DNA of 64,000 bases from Paraburkholderia phytofirmans PsJN (GTDB lineage Bacteria; Pseudomonadota; Gammaproteobacteria; Burkholderiales; Burkholderiaceae), in the NCBI RefSeq assembly GCF_000020125.1, contig NC_010681.1, forward strand, positions 744,001-808,000. Reading direction: 5' to 3'. Positions within the stretch are counted from its first letter, which is position 1. Each line of letters opens with the position of its first letter. The notes beneath the pieces were generated by a model. It saw only the letters and a program-made list of their open reading frames with translations. It ran no database searches and was not told the origin of the DNA. A program made the translations under genes and the position numbers. This document shows positions 48,972 to 59,100 of the stretch, piece by piece.

Positions 48972-50387
48972 TCATGCTGCCCAGGTGAAGATTTTTCCCG
49001 GGTTCATCAGATTGTGTGGGTCGAGCGCGTGTTTGATAGAACGCATGGTATCGACCGCGACTTCACCGTGCTCTTCGAGCAGGAAGCCCATCTTGTGCAA
49101 GCCGACGCCATGCTCGCCCGTGCAGGTGCCGTCCATGCGCAGCGCGCGTTGCACGATGCGATGGTTCAGACGTTCGGCTTCGACGAGTTCTTCCGGCTTG
49201 TTGGGATCGATCAGGATCGCGACGTGGAAGTTGCCGTCGCCGACATGGCCGACGATCGGGCAGGGCAGCGGCGACGCTTGCAGATCCTGTTCAGTTTCCT
49301 CCACGCATTCCGCGAGCCGCGAGATCGGCACGCAGACGTCGGTCGTGACCGCGCGGCAGCCGGGCTTCAGTTGCAGCATGGCGAAATAGGCGTTGTGCCG
49401 CGCGTTCCACAGACGGCTGCGATCCTCCGGACGGGTTGCCCATTCGAAGCCTTCGCCGGCATTCTGCGCGGCGATCTCCTGGACCAGTTCGGCCTGCTCC
49501 TTCACGCCGGCCTCGGTGCCGTGGAATTCGAAAAACAGCGTGGGCGCTTCACGCAGCGTCAGATTCGAGTGGCGATTGATCGAGCGGATGGCGAGCGAAT
49601 CGACGAACTCGACGCGCGCAATCGGTACACCCATCTGGATCGTTTCGATCACCGCGCGAACCGCGGCGCCCATGGACGGGAATGCGCACACCGCCGCGGA
49701 CACCGCCTCCGGTTGCGGATACAGGCGCACGGTGATTTCCGTGATCACGCCGAGCGTGCCTTCCGAGCCGACGAACATGCGCGTGAGGTCGTACCCCGCG
49801 GACGATTTGCGAGCGCGCGTACCGGTTTTGATCACTCGGCCGTCGGCCAGCACCACGGTCAGCCCGAGCACGTTCTCGCGCATCGTGCCGTAGCGTACTG
49901 CGTTGGTGCCTGAGGCACGCGTGGCCGACATGCCGCCGATGCTCGCGTCCGCGCCCGGGTCGATCGGGAAGAACAGGCCGGTGTCGCGTAATGCCTCGTT
50001 CAACTGTTTGCGTGAGATGCCGGGCTCGACGGTGACCGTCAGGTCTTCGGCGTTGATCGACAACACCCGGTTCATTTCCGACAGATCGATCGAGACGCCG
50101 CCTTGCACGGCGAGCAGGTGCCCTTCAAGCGACGAGCCGTTGCCGTAAGGGATGATCGGCACGTTGTACTGGCCGCACAGTTTGACGATGGTTTGCACGT
50201 CTTCAGTCGTGCGCGCGAACACGACGGCGTCAGGCAGTTGCGGGTCGAACGGCGACTCGTCGCGGCCATGATGGGTGCGCACGACTTCGGACACGGAGAC
50301 GCGATCGGCGAAGGCGGCTTTGAGCGCGTTTAGCAACTCGGCGGGAAACGGTCGGCGCAGCGGGGCCGGCGGCACGGGATGATTCAC
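48972..50387 (-). CDS. FAD-binding oxidase, D-lactate dehydrogenase (cytochrome)-like
   Basis: The 471-residue product is a GlcD paralogue that resembles the eukaryotic-type D-lactate dehydrogenase (LDHD/Dld). The FAD domain has IPYGNGSSLEGHLLAVQGG and GADASIGGMSATRASGTNAV, and the substrate domain has VGHVGDGNFHVAILID and CTGEHGVGLHKMGFL. It heads the operon with glcD-glcE-glcF. D-lactate or D-2-hydroxyacid oxidation is most likely; glycolate cannot be excluded. Confidence 0.88.
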   Translation of the reverse strand: MNHPVPPAPLRRPFPAELLNALKAAFADRVSVSEVVRTHHGRDESPFDPQLPDAVVFARTTEDVQTIVKLCGQYNVPIIPYGNGSSLEGHLLAVQGGVSIDLSEMNRVLSINAEDLTVTVEPGISRKQLNEALRDTGLFFPIDPGADASIGGMSATRASGTNAVRYGTMRENVLGLTVVLADGRVIKTGTRARKSSAGYDLTRMFVGSEGTLGVITEITVRLYPQPEAVSAAVCAFPSMGAAVRAVIETIQMGVPIARVEFVDSLAIRSINRHSNLTLREAPTLFFEFHGTEAGVKEQAELVQEIAAQNAGEGFEWATRPEDRSRLWNARHNAYFAMLQLKPGCRAVTTDVCVPISRLAECVEETEQDLQASPLPCPIVGHVGDGNFHVAILIDPNKPEELVEAERLNHRIVQRALRMDGTCTGEHGVGLHKMGFLLEEHGEVAVDTMRSIKHALDPHNLMNPGKIFTWAA

Positions 50388-50484
50388 GCATGTCTCCTGG
50401 TATTTGGGGCGGTGCTGGTTTGCAGCATGTGTTTCATTTTACGCCGATCGCCCGTGGGCCGGCGCTGCGGCCGGCCAGCGCTTC

Positions 50485-50490
50485 TATAAT
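50485..50490 (+). promoter_or_regulatory. Perfect -10 hexamer upstream of the adenosyltransferase gene
   Basis: TATAAT lies 113 bases before the ATG at 50604, followed by GGCGGCG. No recognisable -35 is found at 16-18 bases, so the assignment rests on the -10 alone. Confidence 0.35.
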
Positions 50491-50603
50491 GGCGGCGACT
50501 TCACGATGCGCGCAATATGGATAAACGCGGTGCTTGATATGCCGCTTCGGATTTATGTTGGGCGGCGGCGCGGCGCATCGTTACTGAATACAAGGGAGAC
50601 ACC

Positions 50604-51158
50604 ATGGGCAACCGCTTGAGCAAGATCGCCACCCGCACGGGCGACGACGGCACCACCGGTCTCGGTGACGGTAGCCGCGTGCGCAAAGACAGCGCGCGCA
50701 TAGCCGCGATCGGCGACGTGGACGAACTCAACTCGAACCTCGGTGTGCTGCTGTGTGAAACTTTGCCGGACAAGGTGCGGGTAGCGCTTGTAGCGATCCA
50801 GCATGATCTGTTCGACCTTGGCGGCGAGCTGTGCATTCCCGGCCACACGATGATTACCGACCGGCAACTCGCCCAACTCGACGACTGGCTTGCCGACTAC
50901 AACGCGGCTCTGCCGCCGCTGAAGGAGTTCATTCTGCCCGGTGGCTCGCGCGCGGCCTCGCTCGCGCATGTGTGCCGCACCGTGTGCCGCCGTGCCGAAC
51001 GGGCGATTGTTGCGTTGGGTGAGCACGAGACAATCAACGCCGCGCCCCGCCAGTATGTGAACCGGCTGTCCGATCTGCTGTTCGTGCTCGCGCGCGTGCT
51101 CAATCGTGCGGACGGCGGCACCGATGTGCTGTGGCAACACGAGCGCAACGCCGGCTAA
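50604..51158 (+). CDS. ATP:cob(I)alamin adenosyltransferase, PduO type
   Basis: This enzyme transfers the adenosyl group of ATP to cob(I)alamin, forming coenzyme B12. The 184-residue trimeric-family protein contains TRTGDDGTTGLGDGSRVRKD, which binds ATP, then IAAIGDVDELNSNLG, RRAERAIVAL and YVNRLSDLLFVLAR, the conserved PduO signature. It stands apart from cobalamin biosynthesis genes, as is common when it serves salvage. No cobalamin riboswitch is seen upstream. Confidence 0.94.
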   Translation: MGNRLSKIATRTGDDGTTGLGDGSRVRKDSARIAAIGDVDELNSNLGVLLCETLPDKVRVALVAIQHDLFDLGGELCIPGHTMITDRQLAQLDDWLADYNAALPPLKEFILPGGSRAASLAHVCRTVCRRAERAIVALGEHETINAAPRQYVNRLSDLLFVLARVLNRADGGTDVLWQHERNAG

Positions 51159-51231
51159 GACCTGCCGTGGCGATACGCGCATGACCGCGTGATGATGCAT
51201 GCAGCGTCACGCGCATTGAAGAGCCGGCACG

Positions 51232-51564
51232 TTAGCCGACCGCCAGCGTGACCGGCTTGCCGATCCGGCTCATCATTTCCACCAAGGTGTCGATGGTGAA
51301 CTTGGTTGTTTTCTTGTTGACCACGTCGGACACGCGCGGACGCGACACCATCAGAATCTCGGCGGCCTCGGCCTGCTTCAGATGATGCTGCTCGATCCAC
51401 GTGGACAGTTCCGTCATGAGCTGCTCCTTGAGCAGCCGCGTGTCGTTGATCTGCTTTTGCGACGCGGCGTGCAGGCGTTTCGCCTCTTCGGCGGAAAAGC
51501 CGAGTTCGAGGAACAAATTGGCGCCCGGCCTGGTTACGTGACGAATTTTGGTGTCGGTCGTCAT
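51232..51564 (-). CDS. XRE-type helix-turn-helix antitoxin (HigA-like)
   Basis: The 110-residue protein has a helical N-terminal half and a C-terminal helix-turn-helix (LKQAEAAEILMVSRPRVSDV) followed by FTIDTLVEMMSRIGKPVTLA. This matches the antitoxin family usually found beside HigB/Gp49-type toxins. It is 19 bases downstream of the toxin gene, the toxin-first order typical of higBA. It probably represses its own promoter at 51945-51980 as well as binding the toxin. Confidence 0.85.
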   Translation of the reverse strand: MTTDTKIRHVTRPGANLFLELGFSAEEAKRLHAASQKQINDTRLLKEQLMTELSTWIEQHHLKQAEAAEILMVSRPRVSDVVNKKTTKFTIDTLVEMMSRIGKPVTLAVG

Positions 51565-51583
51565 TTGTTAAGTTTTCCTATTG

Positions 51584-51931
51584 TTAGTGGTGGTGCGGCC
51601 GATGGTGCAGCCCGATGGCGCGATACCGCGTTTCGGCAATCTTCCTGTCAAGCGGACCCAGCTTCTGCGTTTTCTTCTGGAAGCAATGCAGTACGTACAA
51701 CGCCTCCACGAACTTGGTCACGTACATGACGCGAAAAATGCCGTCTGCTTCCTTGAGGCGAATCTCGCGGGTTCCAGGGCCGATCGAGTCGAACGGCTTC
51801 CAGTCGTCCGGGTCGAGACCTGCCTGAATTTTGCTGAGTTCAAACCCTGCTCGACGGCGCATCTCTGCGGGGAAAGCGAGTAAATCGTGATAGCTGGAGC
51901 CTAGCCAGCGAATTTCTTTTTCCTGCTCCAT
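51584..51931 (-). CDS. RelE-superfamily toxin (HigB/Gp49-like)
   Basis: The 115-residue basic protein has the pattern of ribosome-dependent RNase toxins of the HigB/Gp49 family: an N-terminal KEIRWLGSSYHDLLAFPAEM helix pair, FDSIGPGTREIRLKEADGIF, RVMYVTKFVEALYVLHCFQKK and a histidine-rich end (HHRPHHH). The chosen ATG at 51931 is preceded by AAGG; a GTG two codons upstream also fits. It is the first gene of the toxin-antitoxin pair. Confidence 0.85.
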   Translation of the reverse strand: MEQEKEIRWLGSSYHDLLAFPAEMRRRAGFELSKIQAGLDPDDWKPFDSIGPGTREIRLKEADGIFRVMYVTKFVEALYVLHCFQKKTQKLGPLDRKIAETRYRAIGLHHRPHHH

Positions 51932-51944
51932 AATCACCTTTCAT

Positions 51945-51980
51945 GTACAAAATTTTATACGTAACATTCACCCCGGTCAA
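51945..51980 (-). promoter_or_regulatory. Promoter and overlapping palindromic operator of the toxin-antitoxin pair
   Basis: On the minus strand TTGACC (51980-51975), a 17-base spacer and TAAAAT (51957-51952) each match five of six consensus bases. A 16-base near-palindrome, GTATAAAATTTTGTAC (51960-51945, 14 of 16 positions symmetric), covers the -10. The toxin ATG is 13 bases beyond it. This fits autoregulation by the antitoxin. Confidence 0.75.
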
Positions 51981-52055
51981 GTCGTATTCGATCCGGCCAT
52001 GAGTTGTTACGGTACAGAGGCAATTAGAGGAGCACCATTCGTCCATTCGGCTAAC

Positions 52056-52087
52056 AAAAAACCCGGCTCATCCATCGAGCCGGGTTT
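52056..52087 (-). terminator. Intrinsic terminator of aroG
   Basis: AAACCCGGCTC and GAGCCGGGTTT pair over 11 bases around a seven-base loop. On the minus strand the stem ends in a U-tract, 34 bases after the aroG stop. Confidence 0.9.
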
Positions 52088-52120
52088 ACCGTACATCCAC
52101 CACTGCAAATAGCGTGGTTT

Positions 52121-53194
52121 TTAGTTGCCGCTTCCACGCGCCACACGGCGTTGCTTGACCGCGTCGGCGAGGCCTTCGAGCACGGCGACGCTTTCATCCC
52201 AACCGATGCACGCGTCAGTGATGCTCTGGCCGTACGTCAGCGCGCAGCCTTCCTGCAGATCCTGGCGGCCCGCCACCAGATGCGATTCCACCATCACGCC
52301 GACAATCCGTTCGTCACCCGAAGCAATCTGGCGACCGATATCTGCGCACACGGGAATCTGATTCTCGTGCTTCTTCGAGCTGTTCGCGTGGCTCGCGTCG
52401 ATCATCAGACGCGCGGCGAGACCCGCCTTGCCGATGTCCGCGCACGCCGCATTGACGCTGTCCGCGTCGTAGTTCGGCGTCTTGCCGCCACGCAGAATGA
52501 TGTGGCAGTCCTCATTGCCCGCGGTCGAGACGATTGCCGAGTGGCCGCCCTTGGTGACCGACAGGAAATGGTGCGGCTGCGAAGCGGCCTTGATTGCGTC
52601 GACGGCGATCTTCACATTGCCGTCGGTGCCGTTCTTGAAGCCGACCGGGCACGACAGGCCCGAAGCCAGTTCGCGATGCACTTGCGATTCGGTGGTGCGC
52701 GCGCCGATTGCGCCCCACGAGATCAGATCGGCGATGTACTGTGGGCTGATCATGTCGAGGTATTCGGTGCCGGCCGGCAGGCCGAGTTCGTTGATGCGCA
52801 ACAGCAGCTCGCGCGCGGTGCGCAGGCCGTCGTTGATCTTGAAGCTGTTGTCCATGTGCGGGTCGTTGATGAGACCCTTCCAGCCCACCGTCGTGCGCGG
52901 CTTTTCGAAGTACACGCGCATCACGATTTCGAGTTCGCCGGCGAAGCGCTTGCGCTGCTCGATCAGACGCCCCGCGTATTCCATCGCCGCCTTGGTGTCG
53001 TGAATCGAGCACGGTCCGATGATCACGATCAACCGGTCTTCCATGCCATGCAGAATGCGATGCATCGCGGTGCGCGAGTTGTAGATCACGTCGGACACCG
53101 TTTCGTCGCAAGCGAATTCACGGATCAAGTGAGCGGGCGGCGTGAGTTCTTTCAATTCGCGGATGCGGACATCGTCGGTGTTGTGCGGGGGCAT
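52121..53194 (-). CDS. aroG: 3-deoxy-7-phosphoheptulonate synthase, class I (AroG type)
   Basis: DAHP synthase condenses phosphoenolpyruvate with erythrose-4-phosphate at the entry of the shikimate pathway. The 357-residue product has IGPCSIHD (metal-binding cysteine), RVYFEKPRTTVGWKG, GNEDCHIILRGG and DASHANSSKKHENQ. The regulated N-terminal extension of the E. coli family is present (LKELTPPAHLIREFACDE). The start is ATG at 53194, behind GGAG; the frame extends 21 codons upstream. Which aromatic amino acid inhibits it cannot be read with certainty. Confidence 0.95.
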   Translation of the reverse strand: MPPHNTDDVRIRELKELTPPAHLIREFACDETVSDVIYNSRTAMHRILHGMEDRLIVIIGPCSIHDTKAAMEYAGRLIEQRKRFAGELEIVMRVYFEKPRTTVGWKGLINDPHMDNSFKINDGLRTARELLLRINELGLPAGTEYLDMISPQYIADLISWGAIGARTTESQVHRELASGLSCPVGFKNGTDGNVKIAVDAIKAASQPHHFLSVTKGGHSAIVSTAGNEDCHIILRGGKTPNYDADSVNAACADIGKAGLAARLMIDASHANSSKKHENQIPVCADIGRQIASGDERIVGVMVESHLVAGRQDLQEGCALTYGQSITDACIGWDESVAVLEGLADAVKQRRVARGSGN

Positions 53195-53305
53195 GTTGTT
53201 CTCCAATCGGTTCGTAGCGTGTTCGCGCGGGCAATCAGGTTTGCGATGAAGCAGCAATGCCAGAGCGGACGATCATCAAAATTAAAGTTTCAAAGGCATG
53301 AGGCG

Positions 53306-53336
53306 AAAAAAAACCGCCAGGCTAGCTGGCGGTTTT
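53306..53336 (-). terminator. Intrinsic terminator of the yhdP-nit-tldD group
   Basis: AAAACCGCCAG and CTGGCGGTTTT pair around five bases. On the minus strand it is followed by a run of at least five T residues. It lies 240 bases beyond the tldD stop and upstream of aroG. Confidence 0.85.
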
Positions 53337-53513
53337 TCGGGAATTCTCGGTGTCTTGCGTGCACTAACACCCCTCTCGATCCGCCAGCGGTCTGAGATGC
53401 CAGAAAAAGTAAAAATAAAACTTGGCGGACATGACGAATGAGGTCGCAGGTCAAAAAGGGTGAGTGACTTTATAACCCGCGCAGGCGGCGCTTGCAAGCT
53501 GCCGGGTGCAACA

Positions 53514-53560
53514 ATGCGGAAATTCCGCATACTTCGCACGATGTATGCGCGAAGTATGCG
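53514..53560. repeat. Overlapping palindromes just after tldD
   Basis: ATGCGGAA-A-TTCCGCAT (53514-53530) and the 12-base arms CGCATACTTCGC (53526-53537) and GCGAAGTATGCG (53549-53560) share five bases, so only one can form at a time. They lie 12 bases after the tldD stop. Confidence 0.55.
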
Positions 53561-53572
53561 TTTGCTGCAAAT

Positions 53573-55039
53573 TCAGGCCGTGCCGCCGACCGTCATCTTC
53601 TCGATGCGCAACGTAGGTTGACCCACGCCCACCGGCACGCTTTGGCCTTCCTTGCCGCACACGCCGACGCCCGAATCGAGCTTCATATCGTTGCCGATCA
53701 TGGTGACGTATTTGAGCGATTCCGGGCCGCTGCCGATCAGCGTCGCGCCCTTCACCGGGTACGTGACCTTGCCGTTTTCGATCATGTACGCCTCGGACGC
53801 CGAAAACACGAACTTGCCGTTGGTGATGTCGACCTGGCCGCCACCGAAGTTCACCGCATACAAACCGTTCTTCACGGAGGCGAGGATTTCCTGCGGGTCC
53901 TTGTCGCCATTGAGCATGTACGTGTTGGTCATGCGCGGCATCGGCAAGGCCGCGTACGACTCACGGCGCGCGTTGCCCGTGACCGGCATCTTCATCAGAC
54001 GCGCGTTCAGCGTGTCCTGGATATAGCCCTTCAGAATGCCGTCTTCGATCAGCGTGGTGCACTGGGTCGGATTGCCTTCGTCGTCGATATTGAGCGAGCC
54101 GCGGCGATTCGGCAGTGTGCCGTCATCCACCACGGTGACGCCCTTGGCCGCGACCTGCTCGCCGATGCGCCCCGCGAATGCCGACGAACCCTTGCGGTTG
54201 AAGTCGCCTTCGAGCCCGTGGCCGATCGCTTCGTGCAGCAGCACGCCGGGCCAGCCCGGTCCGAGCACGACGGTCATCGCGCCGGCCGGTGCCGGGCGGG
54301 CGTCGAGGTTGACCAGCGCGGCGTGCACAGCGTCGTCGACGTAGCTGGAGAGAATCTCGTCGGTGAAATAACCGTAGTCGAAGCGGCCGCCGCCGCCGCC
54401 GCTGCCGATTTCGCGGCGGCCGTTCTGCTCGGCGATCACGGTGACGGACACACGCACCAGCGGACGAATATCGGCCGCGAAGCCGCCGTCGCTGCGCGCG
54501 ACCAGCACCACGTCGTATTCACCGGCGAGGCCGGCCATGACTTGCTGGATACGCGGATCGCGGCCGCGCGCCATCTTTTCGATGCGCTCGAGCAGCTTGA
54601 CCTTCGCGGTTGCGTCGAGCGAATGCAGCGGATCGGCCGGCAGGTAAAGATCGCGTCCCGCAATGCCGGTCAGCGACGACGCCACCTTGATCTTCTGCTT
54701 GCCGCCACCAGCCTTGCCGATGGCGCGCGTGGCGATGGCCGCCTGGCGGATCGCTTCGGGCGACAGGTCGTCCGAATAGGCGAAAGCCGTGCGGTCGCCC
54801 GACACGGCGCGCACGCCGACGCCCTGGTCGATGCTGAAGCTGCCCGATTTCACGATGCCTTCTTCGAGACTCCACGCTTCGCTGCGCGTGTACTGGAAGT
54901 ACAGGTCGGCGTAGTCGATCTTATGCGTGAAGATTTCGGCGAGCGTGCGGGTGAGCAGGGCTTCGTCAAGACCGTAGGGCGTCAGCAGGATGTCCTTGGC
55001 GGTGGCGAGATTACGGATACCGGGTTCGATGATGTTCAT
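53573..55039 (-). CDS. tldD: Metalloprotease TldD
   Basis: TldD with TldE forms a heterodimeric zinc protease that degrades unfolded peptides and matures modified peptides such as microcin B17. The 488-residue product contains the metal motif in [20 protein letters not shown], where HEAIGH is the HExxxH site, and [20 protein letters not shown]. The start at 55039 ([19 protein letters not shown]) is chosen over 18 upstream codons. TldE (PmbA) is not in the window. It follows the nitrilase gene by 102 bases. Confidence 0.95.
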   Translation of the reverse strand: MNIIEPGIRNLATAKDILLTPYGLDEALLTRTLAEIFTHKIDYADLYFQYTRSEAWSLEEGIVKSGSFSIDQGVGVRAVSGDRTAFAYSDDLSPEAIRQAAIATRAIGKAGGGKQKIKVASSLTGIAGRDLYLPADPLHSLDATAKVKLLERIEKMARGRDPRIQQVMAGLAGEYDVVLVARSDGGFAADIRPLVRVSVTVIAEQNGRREIGSGGGGGRFDYGYFTDEILSSYVDDAVHAALVNLDARPAPAGAMTVVLGPGWPGVLLHEAIGHGLEGDFNRKGSSAFAGRIGEQVAAKGVTVVDDGTLPNRRGSLNIDDEGNPTQCTTLIEDGILKGYIQDTLNARLMKMPVTGNARRESYAALPMPRMTNTYMLNGDKDPQEILASVKNGLYAVNFGGGQVDITNGKFVFSASEAYMIENGKVTYPVKGATLIGSGPESLKYVTMIGNDMKLDSGVGVCGKEGQSVPVGVGQPTLRIEKMTVGGTA

Positions 55040-55141
55040 GCGAAGTATGTTCTGCTCGATACGAAGGATTCGGTTAGCGCCTCTGTCACACACTATATGA
55101 GTCGGGGGCGCCGCAGTTTCAATGTCACGCGAAGGGGTTGA

Positions 55142-55993
55142 TCAACTGAGCACGCGATGACGCCAGGCGGGCAGACTCTGTCGCACTTCGTCGATGCGGG
55201 CACGCTCGAGATTGCCGGCGACCACGCCCGCGCCTTCGTCGCGCACCGCGACGATTTCGCCCCACGGGTCGATCAGCATGCTGTGGCCCCACGTGCGGCG
55301 GCCGTTTTCATGTTTGCCGCCTTGCGCCGCGGCCAGCACGTAACACTGGTTTTCGACCGCCCGGGCGCGCAGCAGCATTTCCCAGTGCGCGCGGCCGGTC
55401 GTGTAGGTGAACGCCGACGGCACCACGACCAGCGCGCAGTCGCCCATGCGCCGGTACAGCTCCGGAAAGCGCAGATCGTAGCAGACCGACAGACCGACGC
55501 GGCCGAACGGCGCCTCGAAGGTGCGAACCTCGCCGCCGGGGCAGATGGTGCGCGCCTCGTCGAACGATTCCTCGCCCTTTTCAAAGTTGAACAGGTGGAT
55601 CTTGTCGTAACGCGCGACCTCGTTGCCTTGCGGGTCGAACACCAGCGTGGTGTTCAGCACGCGCGCGGCTTCGGGCGACATCAACGGCAGCGTGCCGCCG
55701 ATCACCCAGACCTGGTGGCGGCGCGCCGCGTCGGCGAGAAAGCGCTGGATCGGACCGTCCTGATAGGGTTCGCGCACGGCCAGCTTGTCCGTGTCCTTGA
55801 AGCCCATGAAGCAGAAGTATTCAGGCAACAGGACGAGTTGCGCGCCTTCGGCGGCGGCTTCGGCGATCAGGCGGCCGGCCTCGGCCAGATTGCGCTCGCG
55901 ATCCGGCGTGCTCACCATTTGCAGCGCGGCGACACGGAAGGCACCTTCCAGAGAGCCGCTGGAGACGGTTGAAGAGACGTGTGTTTCGCTCAT
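55142..55993 (-). CDS. Carbon-nitrogen hydrolase, NIT1/deaminated-glutathione-amidase-like
   Basis: The 283-residue nitrilase-superfamily protein has the catalytic glutamate in LVLLPEYFCFMG, the lysine in VARYDKIHLFNFEKGEE and the cysteine in LSVCYDLRFPELYRRMGD. The last segment matches the Nit1/Nit2 branch, whose members clear deaminated glutathione and omega-amides. The N-terminal 18 residues are not conserved. It lies between yhdP and tldD in the typical betaproteobacterial order glnE / yhdP-nit-tldD. Confidence 0.9.
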   Translation of the reverse strand: MSETHVSSTVSSGSLEGAFRVAALQMVSTPDRERNLAEAGRLIAEAAAEGAQLVLLPEYFCFMGFKDTDKLAVREPYQDGPIQRFLADAARRHQVWVIGGTLPLMSPEAARVLNTTLVFDPQGNEVARYDKIHLFNFEKGEESFDEARTICPGGEVRTFEAPFGRVGLSVCYDLRFPELYRRMGDCALVVVPSAFTYTTGRAHWEMLLRARAVENQCYVLAAAQGGKHENGRRTWGHSMLIDPWGEIVAVRDEGAGVVAGNLERARIDEVRQSLPAWRHRVLS

Positions 55994-56122
55994 GAGCGTT
56001 TCGAAAAACTCCCGGCAAGGCGGCGGCGCGAACCGCTGGCGCCGCATACGTCGTTCAAGGCTGGCTGGAGCCGCTGGTGCGCCACGGCGCCTGTCCGGCC
56101 AGACAGGGCGCCGGATACAGGC

Positions 56123-59100
56123 TCAGTTCGCTTCCACGGTCGAAGCCGGAGCGTCCATCTTACCGCGATCGCTCCGCACCCGCTCAACGTGCGGTTTCGA
56201 CCACGAACCGGTAATCGCATAGTCGCGCGCGAACGCGTGCGAGACCGTCTGGCTGAAGGCGACATCGGCCACCAGCGCGCCCAGTCCGAGCAGCGGATTG
56301 ATAACCGCCGCGGCGATCACGCCGGCGCCGGCGCTGATGGTCGGCACGACGTGCACGCGCAGATCCTGGCTTTCCTGAGCGAGGTCGACCGAGCCCTTCA
56401 TCTCGGCGCGCGCCGGCGCGGTCACCAACTCGAAGTTCTCGGTGCGGCCGATGCCGTTGTGAACCTGCGCGGTGCCGGTGACATGTTCGAACGGCAAGCC
56501 TTCGCCGATCACGTCGCGGAAGTTCAGCGTCGCGAAGCGCGCGAGGCTTTGCAGGCTGAGCACGCCCAACAGTTTGGCGACGCCCGGATCGACCTTGAGA
56601 ATCTGGCCATGACGCAGATCGACGGCCAGATTGCCGTTGAAGGTCGGATAGTCGATTTTGGTCGGGCCGCCTTGCCACACCACCTTGCCCGACAGCGAGC
56701 CGGCGCCGCCCTTGAGCGTGCGCGGCTGACCGAAGCGCTCGAGCAGCGCGCCGGCGTCCTTGATGTCGAGCTTGAAATCGAACACGGTGCGGCGCGGCGT
56801 GGCTTCGTCGGCGCTATTGCCGAGTTCGGTCGAAGTGCGCCAGTTCGCGGTGGCGGTCAGCGTGGCGGCGGAGTTCGTGATGTCGAGCTTGTCGAGTTGC
56901 CAGACGGGTACGCCGTTTTCGTCGAAGTTGTGCGCGTCGACTTCGAGCCGGCCGACGTTGCGGTCGCGGAAGATCAGTTCGTTGACCACCAGATCGATAG
57001 ACGGCATGTTCTGCGCCGGCGCGGACATTGCCTGGCCGATCAGATCCTTGTCGGTGGCGGACGGAATCACCACGCGGGCAAAACGCGCCTGCAGCGTGCC
57101 GGGCGATTCTTTCGTCGCGCCCGGCAGCCACGACACGTGACCCGACACCTGGTTCGACGCGATGTTTGCCTGCCAGGTGCGGTCCGTATGGGAAGCGCCG
57201 ACGATCACACTGTCCCAGTGGCGCTTGAGCAGCGTCAGCGTGCCGACGTGCAGCGCGAAGCGGCTCGGCAGGAATTGTGTGACGGTCGGATTCGGCGTGA
57301 CCGGCGTCGCCGCGGCGGGGGCGGGCGCTTCTTTACTGCGCATCTGCGTGATCAGCGCGCGCCACGCGTCCGCGTCGAATGTGTCGAGGTCGACGGCGGC
57401 GATTACGCCTTCGGACGGCAGGTCGGCCGGCTTGTTCACGCCGACCGCGCCGCGCACGACCGTCGGCGCCGTTTGCGGCTGATAGCGCAGCAGATAGGTG
57501 GCGGCGATCGGGCCGAAGGTGAGCTCGGCGCGCTGCAATCCAGCCTCGCCCGGCGCGGCGGCGGGGCTGACGGCGAAACGCAGCGGCATCGGCGTGCCGA
57601 CCGGCTTGTTGAACGGTGCGGGGAAGTCGAGCGCGAGGCCGGTCAGGTCGGAGTTCGCTTTCACTTCGGGCAACCGTCCCTTGGCGCCGCGCACGTTGAG
57701 CGCGTAGGGCGCGCTGCCGCTCATGCGCGTCAGCACCTGGGCGGCCGGGCCATGCAGATTGAGATCGCGCGCCGCGTCGACAGCGATATGGCCGCCGAGG
57801 TCGAGCGCATACGTGCCGTCCTGCTTCAAGCCGCCGTTCGCATGCACGTCGCCGCCGAGGAACTGCCCGGAGAGCCGGTCCACCTGCGCCGTGTGCTCGG
57901 TGAAATGCACCTTGCCCTTGAGTTGCGACAACGGAGGCACGTTGTCGACGCTCAAGCGGTTGTTCTGGAAGCCGAGCGCGCCTTCCACGGCGATGTGCGG
58001 CTTCGGCGTGCGCGGCACCGTGAGTTGCAGCGCGAGCGACGCGGGCCCTTCGGCGCGCACCTTCTCGGTTTCATGCTTGGCCATGATGCCGAGCGAACTG
58101 GCGTTCACGTAGTCGAGCATGTCGGCGAGCGGGCCGTGGCCATCGCCCTTGATGACGAGGCTCGACGCCTTGGTGCCGAGATCGTCGATCCGGCCGCTGA
58201 CGCCCATCAGCGCGACCTGCTTGTAATGCGCGCGGTCGACGTCGAAGCGCAGCACGTTCTGCTTGAGCTCAAACACGCCGTCGATGCCGTCGAGCGCCGG
58301 CCACACGTTCGGCGTGCCATTCCTCATGTTGCGTGGCGGGAAGGGCGTCGGATCGAACTTGCCGCCCTTGAACGGCGCAACGATATGGAACTGCCCGGCT
58401 GCCGGATCGCGCGAGTAGGGGAACTTGGTCAGATCGCCGTGAATTTCGATAGTGGCGCCGTGCGACATGCCGGCCTGCAAGCCGTGGCCGAGATAGATGC
58501 GCAGCTTTTCGCTGATGCTGGTCGGCAGATAACGGACGATGCGCGTCACCTGCGCGCGCTGGAAGTCGGCTTTCAGGTCGAGCGAGCCGCGTCCGTGGCC
58601 CGGGTTGCTGTAGTCGGCGGAGGCGGTGGCTGCGACGTCGGCGTTCGAGACGCGGAAATCGGCCAGCTTCACGGTGAAGGCAGGGCGGTTTTCGCCCGGC
58701 TTCTTCGGGGTGATGGTCCAGTCGGCGCGGCCATGCAGATAGTCGAGCTTCAGCCGCGGATCGTCGAACACGCCCGGCAGGGTGATGGCGACATTGGAGG
58801 TGTCGAGCAGCGCGGTGCCGCGGGTCTCGTCGGCATCTACATTGCCCCACAGATTCTCGATGCCGGGAATGCCCGCACGCGGGTGGTTCAGCGGCGTGAG
58901 CCCCGGCGGCGGTTCCTGAGCGGCGACGCTGATGCCCTGCAGATCGCCCTTGAAACGATAATGTTCGATCGGTTCGGCGCCGCTCGGGTAACGGTCGCTG
59001 CCTGCTTCGCCGGACGCCGGCTTGCCGCGCTCGACTTCGATCACATAGTTGGCGACCAGGCCGCGCGGATTGAAACGCACGAGATTGTTCAGCAGGCGTC

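Larger units (their letters stand above)
53195..53572. other. 378-base region between aroG and tldD
   Basis: It holds the aroG promoter region, an intrinsic terminator (53306-53336) and, at the tldD end, two overlapping palindromes (53514-53560). No coding frame with a ribosome site is seen. Confidence 0.6.

Noticed and set aside
50388..50603. Cobalamin riboswitch ahead of the adenosyltransferase gene
   Set aside because: The leader is too short and shows no B12-box-like sequence.
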